A stretch of DNA of 64,000 nucleotides, taken from contig QHWT01000059.1 in NCBI GenBank assembly GCA_003222675.1, positions 51,212 to 115,211 of the forward strand, written 5' to 3'. The notes beneath the pieces were generated by a model that did no database searches, had not been told where the DNA came from, and saw only the letters and a list, made by a program, of their open reading frames with translations. Below, in pieces: positions 34,855 through 44,599 of this stretch (position 1 is its first letter; each line of letters begins with the position of its first letter). This DNA is from Acidobacteriota bacterium. GTDB lineage: Bacteria > Acidobacteriota > Vicinamibacteria > Vicinamibacterales > 2-12-FULL-66-21. Both the position numbers and the translations under genes were made by a program.

Positions 34855-37272
34855 TCAGTAGATCAATTGGAACTCGGGCTTCATCAGGACGGCCCATAAC
34901 AGGTCCGCGACGCCGGCAGCTGCGAGTCGGCCGTTATGAGCCGAATGCTGCACTGCCTCCTCGGCAATCGCACGCTCTTCGAGCGACGGGGCGCGCGAAA
35001 GCGCATACCAGAAGATGCGATCGACGACCGCGGACGCGGTGGTCAACGGCGCCGGAACGGGAAGCGGCGTGCCGGGGGCGGGAGGCACGAGACGGTCCAT
35101 GTCCGGTTCCGAGTTGAAGATGTAGAACCGGATCTGCGGCTGGAGGGTCGCGCCGACATCCGTATTCTCCAGCCCCACCGTGCCGTGCAGTCGCGTATAG
35201 CCTTTGCCGGCGATGCTGTAAACGAGACGCGATGGCGTCTGCACGCGGATCCCGCCACCGGCTGACGGTTCCTTCGCGCCGGCGAGCACGATGGGACCGG
35301 TGCCGGCGCGCAGCCCCGACGACTCGATCGGCTCAATCGACGACAGCGATGTCGATCCACCGGGCCCGATCAGCTCAGCGTCCGCCCACGCCGCCCGGTT
35401 ACGCTCCGGCGCCGACGAACCATTGTCTTCAACGATCAACCAGAGCTTCGATGCCTTCGACACATCGATATCGAAGCCCGCCGTTGACGCCGAACGGCCG
35501 GCCACAATCTTACTGAATGCACTGGCGGGACCGGGGACGAGCTCGCCGAGCAGCCGCCGGGCGCCGCGCGACACCGCCGTCGTCAAGGTCGCGCCATTCA
35601 CCAGCTCCAGTTCCTGGAGCGTCGTCGAGCTGCTGACGCGAATCGACGTCACCTGGTCGCGGATCGGGCGTCCGAGCGCGCGCGTCAGGTTCGTGGCGCC
35701 GACGCGCCATTCGCGGGCGTAAGTCCCGCCGTCGGCCTGCTGCGTCACGCTCCATTCACCCGTAATCGCTCCGATCGCATCGGCGAATTGCTCCGCCGTC
35801 AGGCGGCGCACTTCCGGACCGGCGAACACGTAGCCGCGCGCCGGCGGCTCGCCGCGTCGCGTGACCGCGGGCAATTGGTAGGCGCGCGACGTCATGATCG
35901 TCAGGATCAGATGCTTGATGTCGTACCCGTGATCGACGAAGTCCGCGGCGATCCAATCGAGCAACGCGGGGTCCCAGGGCTTCCCGTCCATTTCGTCGGG
36001 GTTCGCAACGATGCCGTAGCCGAAGAGACGCTGCCAGACGCGATTGACGAGCGTCCGGGCGAGGCGCCCGTTGCGCGCGTCGGTGAAGATTGCCGCGACC
36101 GTGGCGCGGCGCGCATCGAGCGAAGCCGACGAGGGCGTGCGGCTCAACTCAGGATAAAGAAAACGGGGGTTCGCATATTGATCCAGCGCGCGATCGCACC
36201 GGAACAACTGCAGCTTGGCCTCGGGCGAGAAGTAACTGGCCAGCGCGTACGCGTCCTTCAACTTCCAATGGCTGACGAAACTGTCGTGGCACGCGTTGCA
36301 CTTCAAATTGACGCCGAGGAAAATCTGCGCCGAGTTCTGCGATGCCTGCATCCACGGCATCACGGCAGCGCTCGTCTCGCCCCGCCAGTTCACACCGACC
36401 AGGAACCCGTCGGGATCGCCAGGCGTCTCGGGGTTGAGCAGCTTCGCGACGAACCGGTCGTACGGAAGGTTCGATTCGAGCGCCGCGCGCAGCCAGGTCG
36501 TGATGCTCTTTCGACTCGCCGTCTCCGAGTAGTACGTGACGCCGTCTTCATTGCGCAGCAGATCATTCCAGAACGAGATCCAGTGCTCCGCGTAGCGCTG
36601 ATTGTCAGCGAGGAGCGTCCGCACGAGGCGCTCGCGCTTCTCTGGACTGCCGTCCTCGAGAAATGCCTGCAGCGCATCCGGCGGCGGCAGCAGGCCCCAC
36701 AGATCGAGATACGCGCGCCGCGCAAACAGCCCATCGGCTATGAGCTCTGGTTCCGTGGACACGCGCTTCGATAGATTCGAGGCGACGTATCGATCGATTG
36801 GCGACGACCACGCCGTCCAGGTGACGGCGGGCACGGCCGGCCGCGTCAGTCCGAGCGGCGCTTCCCACGGCGGAGGCGCCGGAGGCGACATGGGCGTCTG
36901 GCGCGCCCCTTCATCGATCCACCTTCGGATCAGCGCGATCTCCGAGGAGGTCAGCGGGTCTTCATCCTTCGGCATCTGCGGCTCGATCCTGCCGAGGACG
37001 CGTTGCACGAGGCGGCTACGCGCGCTCTCGCCCGGCCTGATTGCCGGACCGTTCCGTCCGCCATCGAGCGCATCGCCATACGTCGCCAGCGACAGGCCCC
37101 CCTTGCGTTTTTCGGTGCTGTGACACTCGAGGCAACGCTGCTCGATGAGGGGTTGGATCTGCCGATCGAAATCGACGCGCGGTGATGTGCGGCGCGGCGG
37201 CTGCGGGCCGGCTAAAGCCGGAAGCCACGGGATCAGGGAAAACACGCCGATGAGCAATACTCGACGATACAT
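34855..37272 (-). CDS. DUF1549/DUF1553 planctomycete-type cytochrome c protein
   Basis: An 805-residue exported protein. The ATG at 37272 gives a signal peptide (MYRRVLLIGVFSLIPWLPAL). The N-terminal cytochrome-like domain has a heme motif CLECH (RCLECHSTEKRKGGLSL). DUF1549 follows (about residues 170-380) and contains a second CxxCH, CNACH. DUF1553 (about 400-520) shows ARTLVNRVWQRLFGYGIV and PALLDWIAADFVDHGYDIKH. A C-terminal beta-rich domain (about 550-770) resembles a carbohydrate-binding lectin-like module. It is the first gene of a three-gene operon and its DUF1501 partner follows directly. Confidence 0.92.
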   Translation of the reverse strand: MYRRVLLIGVFSLIPWLPALAGPQPPRRTSPRVDFDRQIQPLIEQRCLECHSTEKRKGGLSLATYGDALDGGRNGPAIRPGESARSRLVQRVLGRIEPQMPKDEDPLTSSEIALIRRWIDEGARQTPMSPPAPPPWEAPLGLTRPAVPAVTWTAWSSPIDRYVASNLSKRVSTEPELIADGLFARRAYLDLWGLLPPPDALQAFLEDGSPEKRERLVRTLLADNQRYAEHWISFWNDLLRNEDGVTYYSETASRKSITTWLRAALESNLPYDRFVAKLLNPETPGDPDGFLVGVNWRGETSAAVMPWMQASQNSAQIFLGVNLKCNACHDSFVSHWKLKDAYALASYFSPEAKLQLFRCDRALDQYANPRFLYPELSRTPSSASLDARRATVAAIFTDARNGRLARTLVNRVWQRLFGYGIVANPDEMDGKPWDPALLDWIAADFVDHGYDIKHLILTIMTSRAYQLPAVTRRGEPPARGYVFAGPEVRRLTAEQFADAIGAITGEWSVTQQADGGTYAREWRVGATNLTRALGRPIRDQVTSIRVSSSTTLQELELVNGATLTTAVSRGARRLLGELVPGPASAFSKIVAGRSASTAGFDIDVSKASKLWLIVEDNGSSAPERNRAAWADAELIGPGGSTSLSSIEPIESSGLRAGTGPIVLAGAKEPSAGGGIRVQTPSRLVYSIAGKGYTRLHGTVGLENTDVGATLQPQIRFYIFNSEPDMDRLVPPAPGTPLPVPAPLTTASAVVDRIFWYALSRAPSLEERAIAEEAVQHSAHNGRLAAAGVADLLWAVLMKPEFQLIY

Positions 37273-37300
37273 TGGGGGTCTACTGAAACTATAGCACCCG

Positions 37301-38083
37301 TCAGGTGCCTGGGAGCTGGTCCGCACCTCGCGCCGAGGGGAGGAGCACGAACGCTTCGGCGGCGGCCACGCGGGCCTCGCGCCCGCGCCAGTTCTCCATC
37401 ACCTCATGATGCTCGCTGTAGATCCGTTCGCCATTCTGGCTCTTGTGCGCGAACAGCGCCGACTTCTTCTTCTCGCGCAATCTCGTGATGTCGACGTAAT
37501 GCGCCGGCGCAAACCCCAGCGTCTGCGCGCCCGCATCAACCTCGAAGAAGTAAATCGGAAAGCGACGATTCGTCGCGACGTACGCGCGGAACGTCAGCAG
37601 GCTCGCGACCTCATGATCCATGTGCGTATCGATCGGCCAGTGCGTGAACACCACGTCGGGCGCTTCGGTGTTGAGGATCGTGGCCACCTGGTTCACACGT
37701 TCGCGCGTCACCTCCGTCGATCCGTCGATCTGGCCCGCGAACACGGGCTTGGCGCCAATAATCCCGCACGCGGTTTCCGCCTCCGCTGTGCGAATCGCCG
37801 CGGCGTCCGCGTCGGACTTGCCCGGGATGCCGCGCTCACCACGCGTGAGGTACACGATCGTGACGCGATGCCCCAGCGCCGCGTAGGTTGCCAGCGTCCC
37901 GCCGCAGCCCGACTCGGGATCATCGGGATGTGCGCCGACGCAGACCACCTTGAGCGAACCCGGCTTGATCTGCGCGGCCACGATCTCGGGCGCGCCGACG
38001 GCACCCGTCGCAAGCAGTCCCGGGATGCCAAGCGCGTGGCGAAGAAATGTCCGGCGCTCGGAGGCGACGCCCGTGCTCCTCAT
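37301..38083 (-). CDS. Secreted PIG-L family deacetylase
   Basis: A 260-residue PIG-L/LmbE-type zinc deacetylase, start ATG at 38083, with a Tat-like signal (SERRTFLRHALGIPGLLATG). The zinc site is VCVGAHPDDPESGCGG (AHPDD), and THWPIDTHMDHEVA supplies the third ligand (HMDH). The next gene upstream on the strand, a broken GH2 glycosidase, ends one base before this start, so they form one operon. A role in trimming acetylated glycans released by that glycosidase is plausible. It is a paralogue of the gene at 8715-9617. Confidence 0.9.
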   Translation of the reverse strand: MRSTGVASERRTFLRHALGIPGLLATGAVGAPEIVAAQIKPGSLKVVCVGAHPDDPESGCGGTLATYAALGHRVTIVYLTRGERGIPGKSDADAAAIRTAEAETACGIIGAKPVFAGQIDGSTEVTRERVNQVATILNTEAPDVVFTHWPIDTHMDHEVASLLTFRAYVATNRRFPIYFFEVDAGAQTLGFAPAHYVDITRLREKKKSALFAHKSQNGERIYSEHHEVMENWRGREARVAAAEAFVLLPSARGADQLPGT

Positions 38084-38084
38084 A

Positions 38085-40273
38085 TCAAGGCTTCGGCTCG
38101 ATGACGTCGGCAATGCCGACGTCGATGAACTGGCCGCCACGATTCTGGTGCGTATGAACGGCCAGCGTGTTCTTCCCGCTTCGCAGCGCCGCACGTGCTG
38201 CGCCGCTCAAGGGCACGTACGCGAATCCCGAGTTCGCGCCCGGGAGCTCCGCGGCAAGCGTACCGTTCACGTAAACCTGGGCATCGTCGTCATGGAAGAT
38301 GCGCAGATGCGGCTCGGTGAGCGTCGCCGAGGGAATCTCGATCGTGCGTCGCAGCCAGATATCGGGTGTCTTCCACTCGGTGCCGACTCGCGCGAAGAAC
38401 GTAGTCGGCGCGCCGAATCCGCTCGTCCCGGTCGTCCAGCTCGAATCATCGAACTCCGGTCCGAACCAAGTCTCGGCCGGTGCGGTCGTCGTGTATCGCC
38501 AGGTCTGCGGCGTCCGGTCGGACGCCGCGACGACGTGCCGAATTGATGGGGACGGTTCATACATGCGCCGAATCGCCGCGACGGTCTCCGGAGCAATCTT
38601 CGTGATGGCGCGGTCGTACGTCATCACACCGTTGACCTCGACCTCGACGTCGGTCGTCTGGGTGTAAATCGCCGACGCGAGTCCATCGCCAATCTGCAGT
38701 CGGAGCTGCGACAGCAAATCACGAAAAGCCGCGTTCAGATCGTCGAGGCTCGTGTAGCTGCGATAGCCCCAGTTGCCGCGCTCGAGCCAGGTATGCGATT
38801 CGATCGGCAGGCCGAGGCCGCCGAACTCGCCGAGCATCGCCGCGCGAGACGGCTCGACGGGCGGCATGGCCGGCCCCGGATACGCGTGGAGATCTGCGAC
38901 ATGTTGTTCACGAGACGCGTGGGATCGTACGATTTCAGCCACGAGACGTACTGCTCCGTCGCGTGCTGTCCCCAGCCTTCATTGAACGGCACCCACATCA
39001 CGATTGACGGATGGCTGCGGAGCGTGTCGATAACGCCCTGCAGCTCGCGCTTGAAGTTCGCTTCCCCCTCCGCACCTTTATTATTGCCGCTCGGCATGTC
39101 CTGCCACACCAGCATGCCGAGACGATCCGCATGGTAATACCAGCGCGCGGGCTCGACTTTCACGTGCTTCCGGATCACGTTGAAGCCGAGTTCCTTCGTC
39201 TTCTGGATATCGGATGCCAGCGCTTCGTCCGTGGGCGCCGTATACAGGCCGTCAGGCCACCAGCCCTGATCGAGGAGGCCGAACTGGAACAGCGGCTCGC
39301 CATTCAGGAACAACCTGTTGACGCCCGCGGCATCCTTTCGCACAGCGATGCTGCGCATGCCGAAGTAGCTCTCGACCTCGTCGCCTGAGGCGAGGCTCAC
39401 TTGCACCGTGTACAGGAAGGGATCCGCCGGCGACCACTTGTGAGGGTTTGGAATTGGAAGCGGCCCAAGTGCAGGCGCTCCAACGACTGTTGCGACCTCA
39501 CGCCCGCCCTCTCGCACGACGAGTTTCATATCGTTCGATACTCCGCGCCCGCCCTCAACGGACACGTGGATGCGCACCTGACTGCGATCGAGATCAGGGT
39601 CGATCTGGATCGCACTGACATATCGCTCCGGAACGGTCTCGAGCCACACCGTCTGCCAAATTCCCGTGACTTCGGTGTAGTAGATGCCATGCGGCCGCCG
39701 CACCTGCTTTCCTCTCGGCTGCTCTCCATCGTCGGTTGGATCGCGCACGGCGACAACCAGTTCCTGCTCGGCCGCGTCAGGCTTCACGCGATCGGTGATG
39801 TCGAACGTAAACGGCTCGTATCCGCCGCGATGCTCGCCGACGTGCTGTCCATTGACGTAGACCACAGCTTCCCAGTCGACGGCACCGAAGTTGAGAAGCA
39901 GCCGGCCGGTTCCAACCTGCGGCGTCTTGAACGTCCGGCGATACCAGAGGCGCTGCTGCGGCGACACCCACACGCCAGCGCCACTCAATTGAGATTCGAT
40001 CGGGAACGGCACGAGGATCTTGCCTTCGAATGACTGAGGACGATCCGCCGCTCGCTCAGTGATTGCGTAGTTCCACGTCCCGTTCAGATTGGTCCAGTTC
40101 TTCCGCGTCAACTGCGGCCGCGGATACTCCGGCAGCACCCGGTCTGGTGTGACGTGCGCGGCCCACCGGGTCTGAAGGTGCGTCGCCGGAATCGGCGATG
40201 GGGGTTGCGGCGGTGGTGCTTGCTGCGGAATCCACAGCAGCAAGCTCACGACAATCAACGCGACTCGGCTCAT
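38085..40273 (-). pseudogene. GH2 family glycoside hydrolase, frameshifted by an internal deletion
   Basis: The 5' part (40273 to about 38905) has a signal peptide, the sugar-binding domain (NWTNLNGTWNYAI, WYRRTFKTP, VYVNGQHVGEHRGGYEPF), the Ig-like domain and the barrel with the acid/base Glu in MWVPFNEGWGQHATEQYVSW. The 3' part, in another frame from about 38905 to 38085, resumes at VADLHAYPGPAMPPVEP and carries the nucleophile Glu in LGEFGGLGLP, then a C-terminal galactose-binding-like domain. Homologues have about ten extra residues (GWTD region) between LVNN and VADLHAYPGP. The gene thus lacks that loop and is out of frame, with the catalytic pair split between the two frames. Confidence 0.8.
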
Positions 40274-40296
40274 GTTCGTCCAGCCTCGCGTGACGT

Positions 40297-40346
40297 CAGC
40301 CCTAAAGGGCTGCGCTACGGGGCGTAGCGCAGGGCTTTAGCCCTGC
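40297..40346. repeat. 50-bp palindromic repeat doublet
   Basis: Two 23-bp units, each with an internal palindrome (CAGCCCTAAAGGGCTG and CAGGGCTTTAGCCCTG) and the shared tail TGCGCTACG, face each other around GGG-like central bases. The whole element can fold as a long hairpin or as two small ones. It lies between the GH2 start and the PQQ gene end. It has the build of REP/BIME-type elements. Confidence 0.85.
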
Positions 40347-40354
40347 AGCACAGC

Positions 40355-41996
40355 TCAATACAGCGTGAACGCGTAAAGCGTGTCGCCGACAGCGGCGATT
40401 AAATATTGATGTCCGTCCAACAAGTACGTCTGCGGCGGATTCGTCACCTCGCCGATCCGCGAGTGCCACAGCGGCGTGCCCCTGGCGGCGTCGTAGGCAA
40501 CGAGATTCCCGCCGCCGTCGCCGGTGAACACGAGACCGCCCGCGGTAGTCAGCATGCCACCGCCGCCGCCGCCGCCGAACACGCTCGGAAACTCGCGACG
40601 CCACGCGATCTTGCCCGTCTTCGGCTCGATCGCCGTCAGGAAGCTGCCGCCATTCCCGACGCGCACTTCCTCCTTGCCGCCGAGGCCCATCGAGCCTCGA
40701 GGATCGATATCCGTGAGATAGAAGATCGAATACGCGTTGTGCTCCGCGACGTAGAACAACCCGGTGTCCGGGTTATAGGCGGGCGGCTGCCAGTTGATCG
40801 TGCCACCGGCAGGCGGCGAAACAATCGATCCGCCAATGGACGGATCCTTTTCAGGATCGCGAACGGGCTGCCCTTTCTTGTCCTCGCCCTTGACCCAGTT
40901 CGTGAACTTCCCGTACTGCTCCGTCGCGACCGGCTCGCCGGTGACGCGGTCGAGCGTGAAGAAATATCCGTTGCGCGCGGCGGTCGAGACGAGCTTGCGC
41001 AGGCGTCCATCGATCCGCGCGTCGAAGAGCACCGGCGTCTGTGCGGAATCCCAGTCGTGCATGTCGTGCGGTGACGTCTGGTAGTACCACGCCATCTTGC
41101 CCGTCTCGACGTTCACCGCGACGAGCGAACATGTAAAGAGGTTGTCCCCCTCGCCGCGTCCCACGGTATAGGCCGGTGTGGGATTGCCTGTGCCGAAAAT
41201 GTAAAGCTTCGTCTCCGGATCGTAGGCGCCCGGCATCCAGGGCTGCGCGCCGCCATGACGCGCCGCATCGAGGCTCGGCCAGGTATCGAGGCCGGGGTCC
41301 CCGGCGTTCATCGGCACGGTGTACGTCGATGTCGTTTCCGGTGCCGGCAATCACATGATTGCCGATCACCACCGGGGCGACCGTCGAGAAGTACTGCAGG
41401 CTGAAGTCGGCGATCACCTTGTGCCACCGCTCCTTGCCCGTTTTCGCCTCGAGCGACACGAGATAGTTGTCCGGCGTCTCCATGTACACATAGTTGTTCC
41501 ACATGCCGAGCCCGCGGTTGGCGATGTGCGTGCCGCCCCGTGTCTTCCAGAAGTAGTGCCAGAGCTCGCGGCCGTCGCGCGCGTCGAGCGCCCACGCGTT
41601 GTCGGGCGTCGAGATGTATATCGTTCCATCGACCATCAGCGCGGACGCTTTCACCGTGGCATTTCCGAATGACGGGAACTCGCCGGTTCCCTCGCCGCCG
41701 ATGATGACGGGCGCGCCACCACCACCGCCGCGGCTGCCGCGGCCGCCGAAGCCGAACGCGCTGCCCGCTCCTTCGTTGAGCTGCGCAACCCAGGCGAGCG
41801 TCAGGTTCTTGACCGTCGTCTGATCGATTTGCTTCAGCGCGCTGTAGCGCTTGCCCGAGTAGTCACCGTTGTGCGTCGGCCACTGGTCCGCCAGCGGTTT
41901 GAGCAGCTGCGCGGGATCGATCCCCTGCCCCTGGCCGGCCAGCGCGATCGGTATCGCGACGAACGAGGCGGTGATGAGACGTGTCCTGATTGTCAT
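40355..41996 (-). pseudogene. PQQ-dependent dehydrogenase-like beta-propeller protein, frameshifted
   Basis: The 5' part (41996 to about 41325) has a signal peptide (MTIRTRLITASFVAIPIALA) and PQQ-type blades: WPTHNGDYSGKRYSALKQID, NLTLAWVAQL, GTIYISTPDNAWALDARDG and VIGNHVIAGTGND. The 3' part, in another frame to 40355, resumes at YTVPMNAGDPGLDTWPS and continues with WMPGAYDPETKLYIFGTGNP, HDMHDWDSAQTPVLF and GGNLVAYDAARGTPLWH. Between GTGND and YTVPMN, homologues carry about 15-20 residues (a blade end and turn), so an out-of-frame deletion near 41323-41327 is inferred. The start overlaps the cytochrome stop as ATGA. Confidence 0.8.
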
Positions 41997-42967
41997 TTCA
42001 ATGTGACCAGATAAGCGGTGACGTTGCGCATGTCCTTGTCGGTGAGCGCCGAGAGCAGCGCCTGATGCGCGTCGAGTGGGTTCTGGATCTCGAGCTTCGT
42101 CCGATCGCCGTCGCGTCGGATCGAGCGCAGCGATCCATCCTCCATCAGCAGCGTAACGACAAAGTCGTCGTAGCGCAGTAAACGTCCTTGCACCTTCTCG
42201 CCTGACGGCTGCGTAACGGTCGCGGCGATCACCGGTCCCGCCGGTGCGCCTGCCGCCAGGCCGCCCGACACCCACGCGTTCTGCAGCATCTTTGGATCAG
42301 CGATCTTGGTGGCGATCCCCTGCAGGTCGCCGGTGACGGAGTGACACGTGCTGCACTTCGCGGCGAAGTACGCCTGCCCCGCCGTCGCATCGCCTACGAC
42401 GATGTTCGGTGGCGGCGCACCGCTCTCCGGAGGCGCGCCTTGCCCGCGACTTGCGCCCGTCAGGCTGTGAATGAATTCCGCGATCGCCTTGATGTCCTCC
42501 GCGGGCAGCGGAAACGGCGGCATGCCGCGCTCGGGCCGGCCGCTCTGAATGACGGGCCCGATCAACTCGCCGTCGTTGTCCGCGAGTACGAGTTGCGATC
42601 GCAGCAGGTTCGGTCCGTTCAGCTGGCCGCCTCGCGCGTCCGCTCCATGGCAGGGGGTGCAGTTGACGCTGTACATGGATTTTCCGCGCTCGAGCACCGC
42701 TGGATCCGCCAGCGGCCGCTGCATGGCTGGAAACACGCCCGGTAGCTGACCGCGTCCTCGCCCGCCTCTGCCTGGTCCCTGCGTGCCTCCCGGCTGCGGT
42801 TGCGGTGATTCAGGCGGCGGCGTCTGGCCCGGCGGCGCCGCCGGGGGCGCCTGCGTTGGAGGCGTTTGCGCCGGCGGCGCTGGCCGCGGCTGCTGGACGG
42901 CGCCGTTCGCGACCGCAATCGTCAGTCCCGCGAAGGTCGCGGCGAGCAGCCCGTGTCTGATGTGCAT
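41993..42967 (-). CDS. Diheme c-type cytochrome
   Basis: A 324-residue exported cytochrome. The ATG at 42967 starts a signal peptide (MHIRHGLLAATFAGLTIAVA), then a Pro/Gln/Gly-rich linker of about 60 residues. Two cytochrome c domains carry CTPCH (NCTPCHGADARGG) and CSTCH (KCSTCHSVTGDL), with RGMPPFPLP as a probable axial Met region. It is translationally coupled to the downstream PQQ-type dehydrogenase and is likely its electron acceptor. The C-terminal tail (GRLLRYDDFVVTLLMEDGSLRSI) is the small beta domain seen in such fusion partners. Confidence 0.92.
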   Translation of the reverse strand: MHIRHGLLAATFAGLTIAVANGAVQQPRPAPPAQTPPTQAPPAAPPGQTPPPESPQPQPGGTQGPGRGGRGRGQLPGVFPAMQRPLADPAVLERGKSMYSVNCTPCHGADARGGQLNGPNLLRSQLVLADNDGELIGPVIQSGRPERGMPPFPLPAEDIKAIAEFIHSLTGASRGQGAPPESGAPPPNIVVGDATAGQAYFAAKCSTCHSVTGDLQGIATKIADPKMLQNAWVSGGLAAGAPAGPVIAATVTQPSGEKVQGRLLRYDDFVVTLLMEDGSLRSIRRDGDRTKLEIQNPLDAHQALLSALTDKDMRNVTAYLVTLK

Positions 42968-42975
42968 CCCTGGTG

Positions 42976-43587
42976 TCACTTGATCTCGCGAATGTAAAGA
43001 TCTTTGAATCGCATCTTTCCCTCGCCACCGGCGTGAAGCTGCAGCGCGATGATGCCGTCCGAGAATTTCGGCGACGGGTCCGTATAGTCGAGCGTCTTCA
43101 CGTCGTTCACCCACGTCACGATGTGGTTGCCGTTGACCGAGAACTGCACGTCGTTCCAGTCGCCCACCTTCATGGCCTTCTCCCCTTCCGGATTCGGCCA
43201 GACGATCCACTGTCTTCCGCCGGTCTCATACAAGCCTCCCGTGTGCATGTTCGGATGGGGATCGACCTCCACCTGGACACCCTGTATGGACGTGCCGTTG
43301 ATCGTCGCGTGATAGAAAATGCCGCTGTTGCCGGTGCCTTCCGCCTTGAACTTCCCTTTCATCTCGAAGTTCTTGTATGTCTTCTCCGTACCGAGGTATC
43401 CATATTCTTTCGTGACGGCTTCGCCGTGGATCTCGCCGTTCTCGACGGTCCACTTCTCGACGCCGTAATTCTTCCAGCCGTTGAGATCTTTTCCGTTGAA
43501 CATAGACACCCAGTCGCCGTCCCTCTGCGCCAGAGCAGTGGACGCCGCGGCGAGCAGGCACAGAACCAGGCAGCGCGCTAATCTCAT
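42976..43587 (-). CDS. DUF1080 (3-keto-disaccharide hydrolase) family secreted protein
   Basis: A 203-residue lectin-like protein of the DUF1080 family, some of whose members cleave 3-keto-glycosides. GGAGG precedes the ATG at 43587. A signal peptide (MRLARCLVLCLLAAASTALA) is followed by WVSMFNGKDLNGWKNYG, WTVENGEIHGEA, FEMKGKFKAEGTGNSGIFYH and VGDWNDVQFSVNGNHIVTWVN. The length is normal for a single-domain member. It heads the operon with the diheme cytochrome and PQQ-type dehydrogenase; a dehydrogenase making a 3-keto sugar and a hydrolase cleaving it would fit together. Confidence 0.92.
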   Translation of the reverse strand: MRLARCLVLCLLAAASTALAQRDGDWVSMFNGKDLNGWKNYGVEKWTVENGEIHGEAVTKEYGYLGTEKTYKNFEMKGKFKAEGTGNSGIFYHATINGTSIQGVQVEVDPHPNMHTGGLYETGGRQWIVWPNPEGEKAMKVGDWNDVQFSVNGNHIVTWVNDVKTLDYTDPSPKFSDGIIALQLHAGGEGKMRFKDLYIREIK

Positions 43588-43607
43588 ACTCGACCTCCGG
43601 ATCGGAT

Positions 43608-43712
43608 CCACGGATCACACGGAAGCCACGGATCACACGGAAGCCACGGATCACACGGATCTGATCCGTGATCCTTGAGATCTGAGCCGTGTAATCCGTG
43701 AGATCCGTGGTT
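43608..43712. repeat. 9-bp periodic repeat (CACGGATCA / CACGGAAGC) with inverted half
   Basis: Alternating 9-bp units CACGGATCA and CACGGAAGC run rightward to about 43660. The array then continues with inverted units (GATCCGTG, AATCCGTG, GATCCGTGG), so the region can fold as a long hairpin. It lies in the divergent gap between the DUF1080 and SGNH genes. Confidence 0.85.
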
Positions 43713-43771
43713 CATGATGTCAGAATGTGCAGCGTACACCGAATGGCTGTGTATACGCGAAAGGAACGCTG

Positions 43772-44599
43772 ATGCGCATTGCAGCCGCTCTCCTCCTCTT
43801 TCTCATCCTCGCGACGGCGACCGCGACAACTGCGCGACAGCAGACCGCAACGCCGCAGACCGTGCCCGCGGCTGCTCCGGCCGTCACGGCTCCAACGCCG
43901 GCCGTCCCGTCCTGTCCCGACATGGCCACTGCCCTGACGGCGTTGATGCGGAACGATGCCCGCCTGCGCGACTGGGCAGAACTGGCGCGGTATCGCGATG
44001 CGAACCGAACCGTGGCTGCGCGCGCCGCGGCCGCGGCGCGCGTCGTCTTCATGGGCGATTCGATCACGGAAGCCTGGCCGCAGCCGCGCTTTGGCGAGTT
44101 CTTTCCCGGCAAGCCCTACGTCGGTCGTGGCATCAGCGGGCAGACGACCCCGCAGATGCTCATTCGCTTCCGCCCCGACGTGGTCGATCTTCATCCCAAG
44201 GCGGTGGTGATTCTCGCGGGCACTAATGATATCGCTGCCAACACTGGGCCGATGACCGACGAGGAGATCGAAGGCAATCTCGCGTCCATGGCGGAGCTCG
44301 GCAAGGCGCACGACATCAAGGTCGTGCTCTCGAGCATCCTGCCGGTGAGCGAGTATCACATCAACGGCGTACCGCAGACGACGCGGCGTCCGATGGCGCG
44401 TATTCGCGCCATCAACGACTGGATGAAGAAGTACGCAGCCGCCGAAGGTCACGTGTATCTCGACTACTTCCCGGCCACGATCGACGAGAAGGGGATGCTG
44501 AAAGAAGAGTTCAGCGCGGACGATTTGCATCCGAATGCGGCAGGGTACGCGGCCATGGCGCCGCTCGCCGAGGCGGCCATCCAGAAAGCACTGAAATAA
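43772..44599 (+). CDS. Secreted SGNH/GDSL hydrolase
   Basis: A 275-residue SGNH-family esterase. AAGGA lies upstream of the ATG at 43772. A signal peptide (MRIAAALLLFLILATATATT) and an Ala/Pro/Thr linker precede the domain. The blocks are VVFMGDSITEAWPQPRFGEFF (GDS, nucleophile Ser), GRGISGQTTPQML (block II Gly), VVILAGTNDIAAN (block III Asn) and DDLHPNAAGYAAMAP (block V Asp/His). It resembles sugar-ester or lysophospholipase-like SGNH enzymes of polysaccharide degraders. Its stop overlaps the next start (TAATG). Confidence 0.93.
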   Translation: MRIAAALLLFLILATATATTARQQTATPQTVPAAAPAVTAPTPAVPSCPDMATALTALMRNDARLRDWAELARYRDANRTVAARAAAAARVVFMGDSITEAWPQPRFGEFFPGKPYVGRGISGQTTPQMLIRFRPDVVDLHPKAVVILAGTNDIAANTGPMTDEEIEGNLASMAELGKAHDIKVVLSSILPVSEYHINGVPQTTRRPMARIRAINDWMKKYAAAEGHVYLDYFPATIDEKGMLKEEFSADDLHPNAAGYAAMAPLAEAAIQKALK

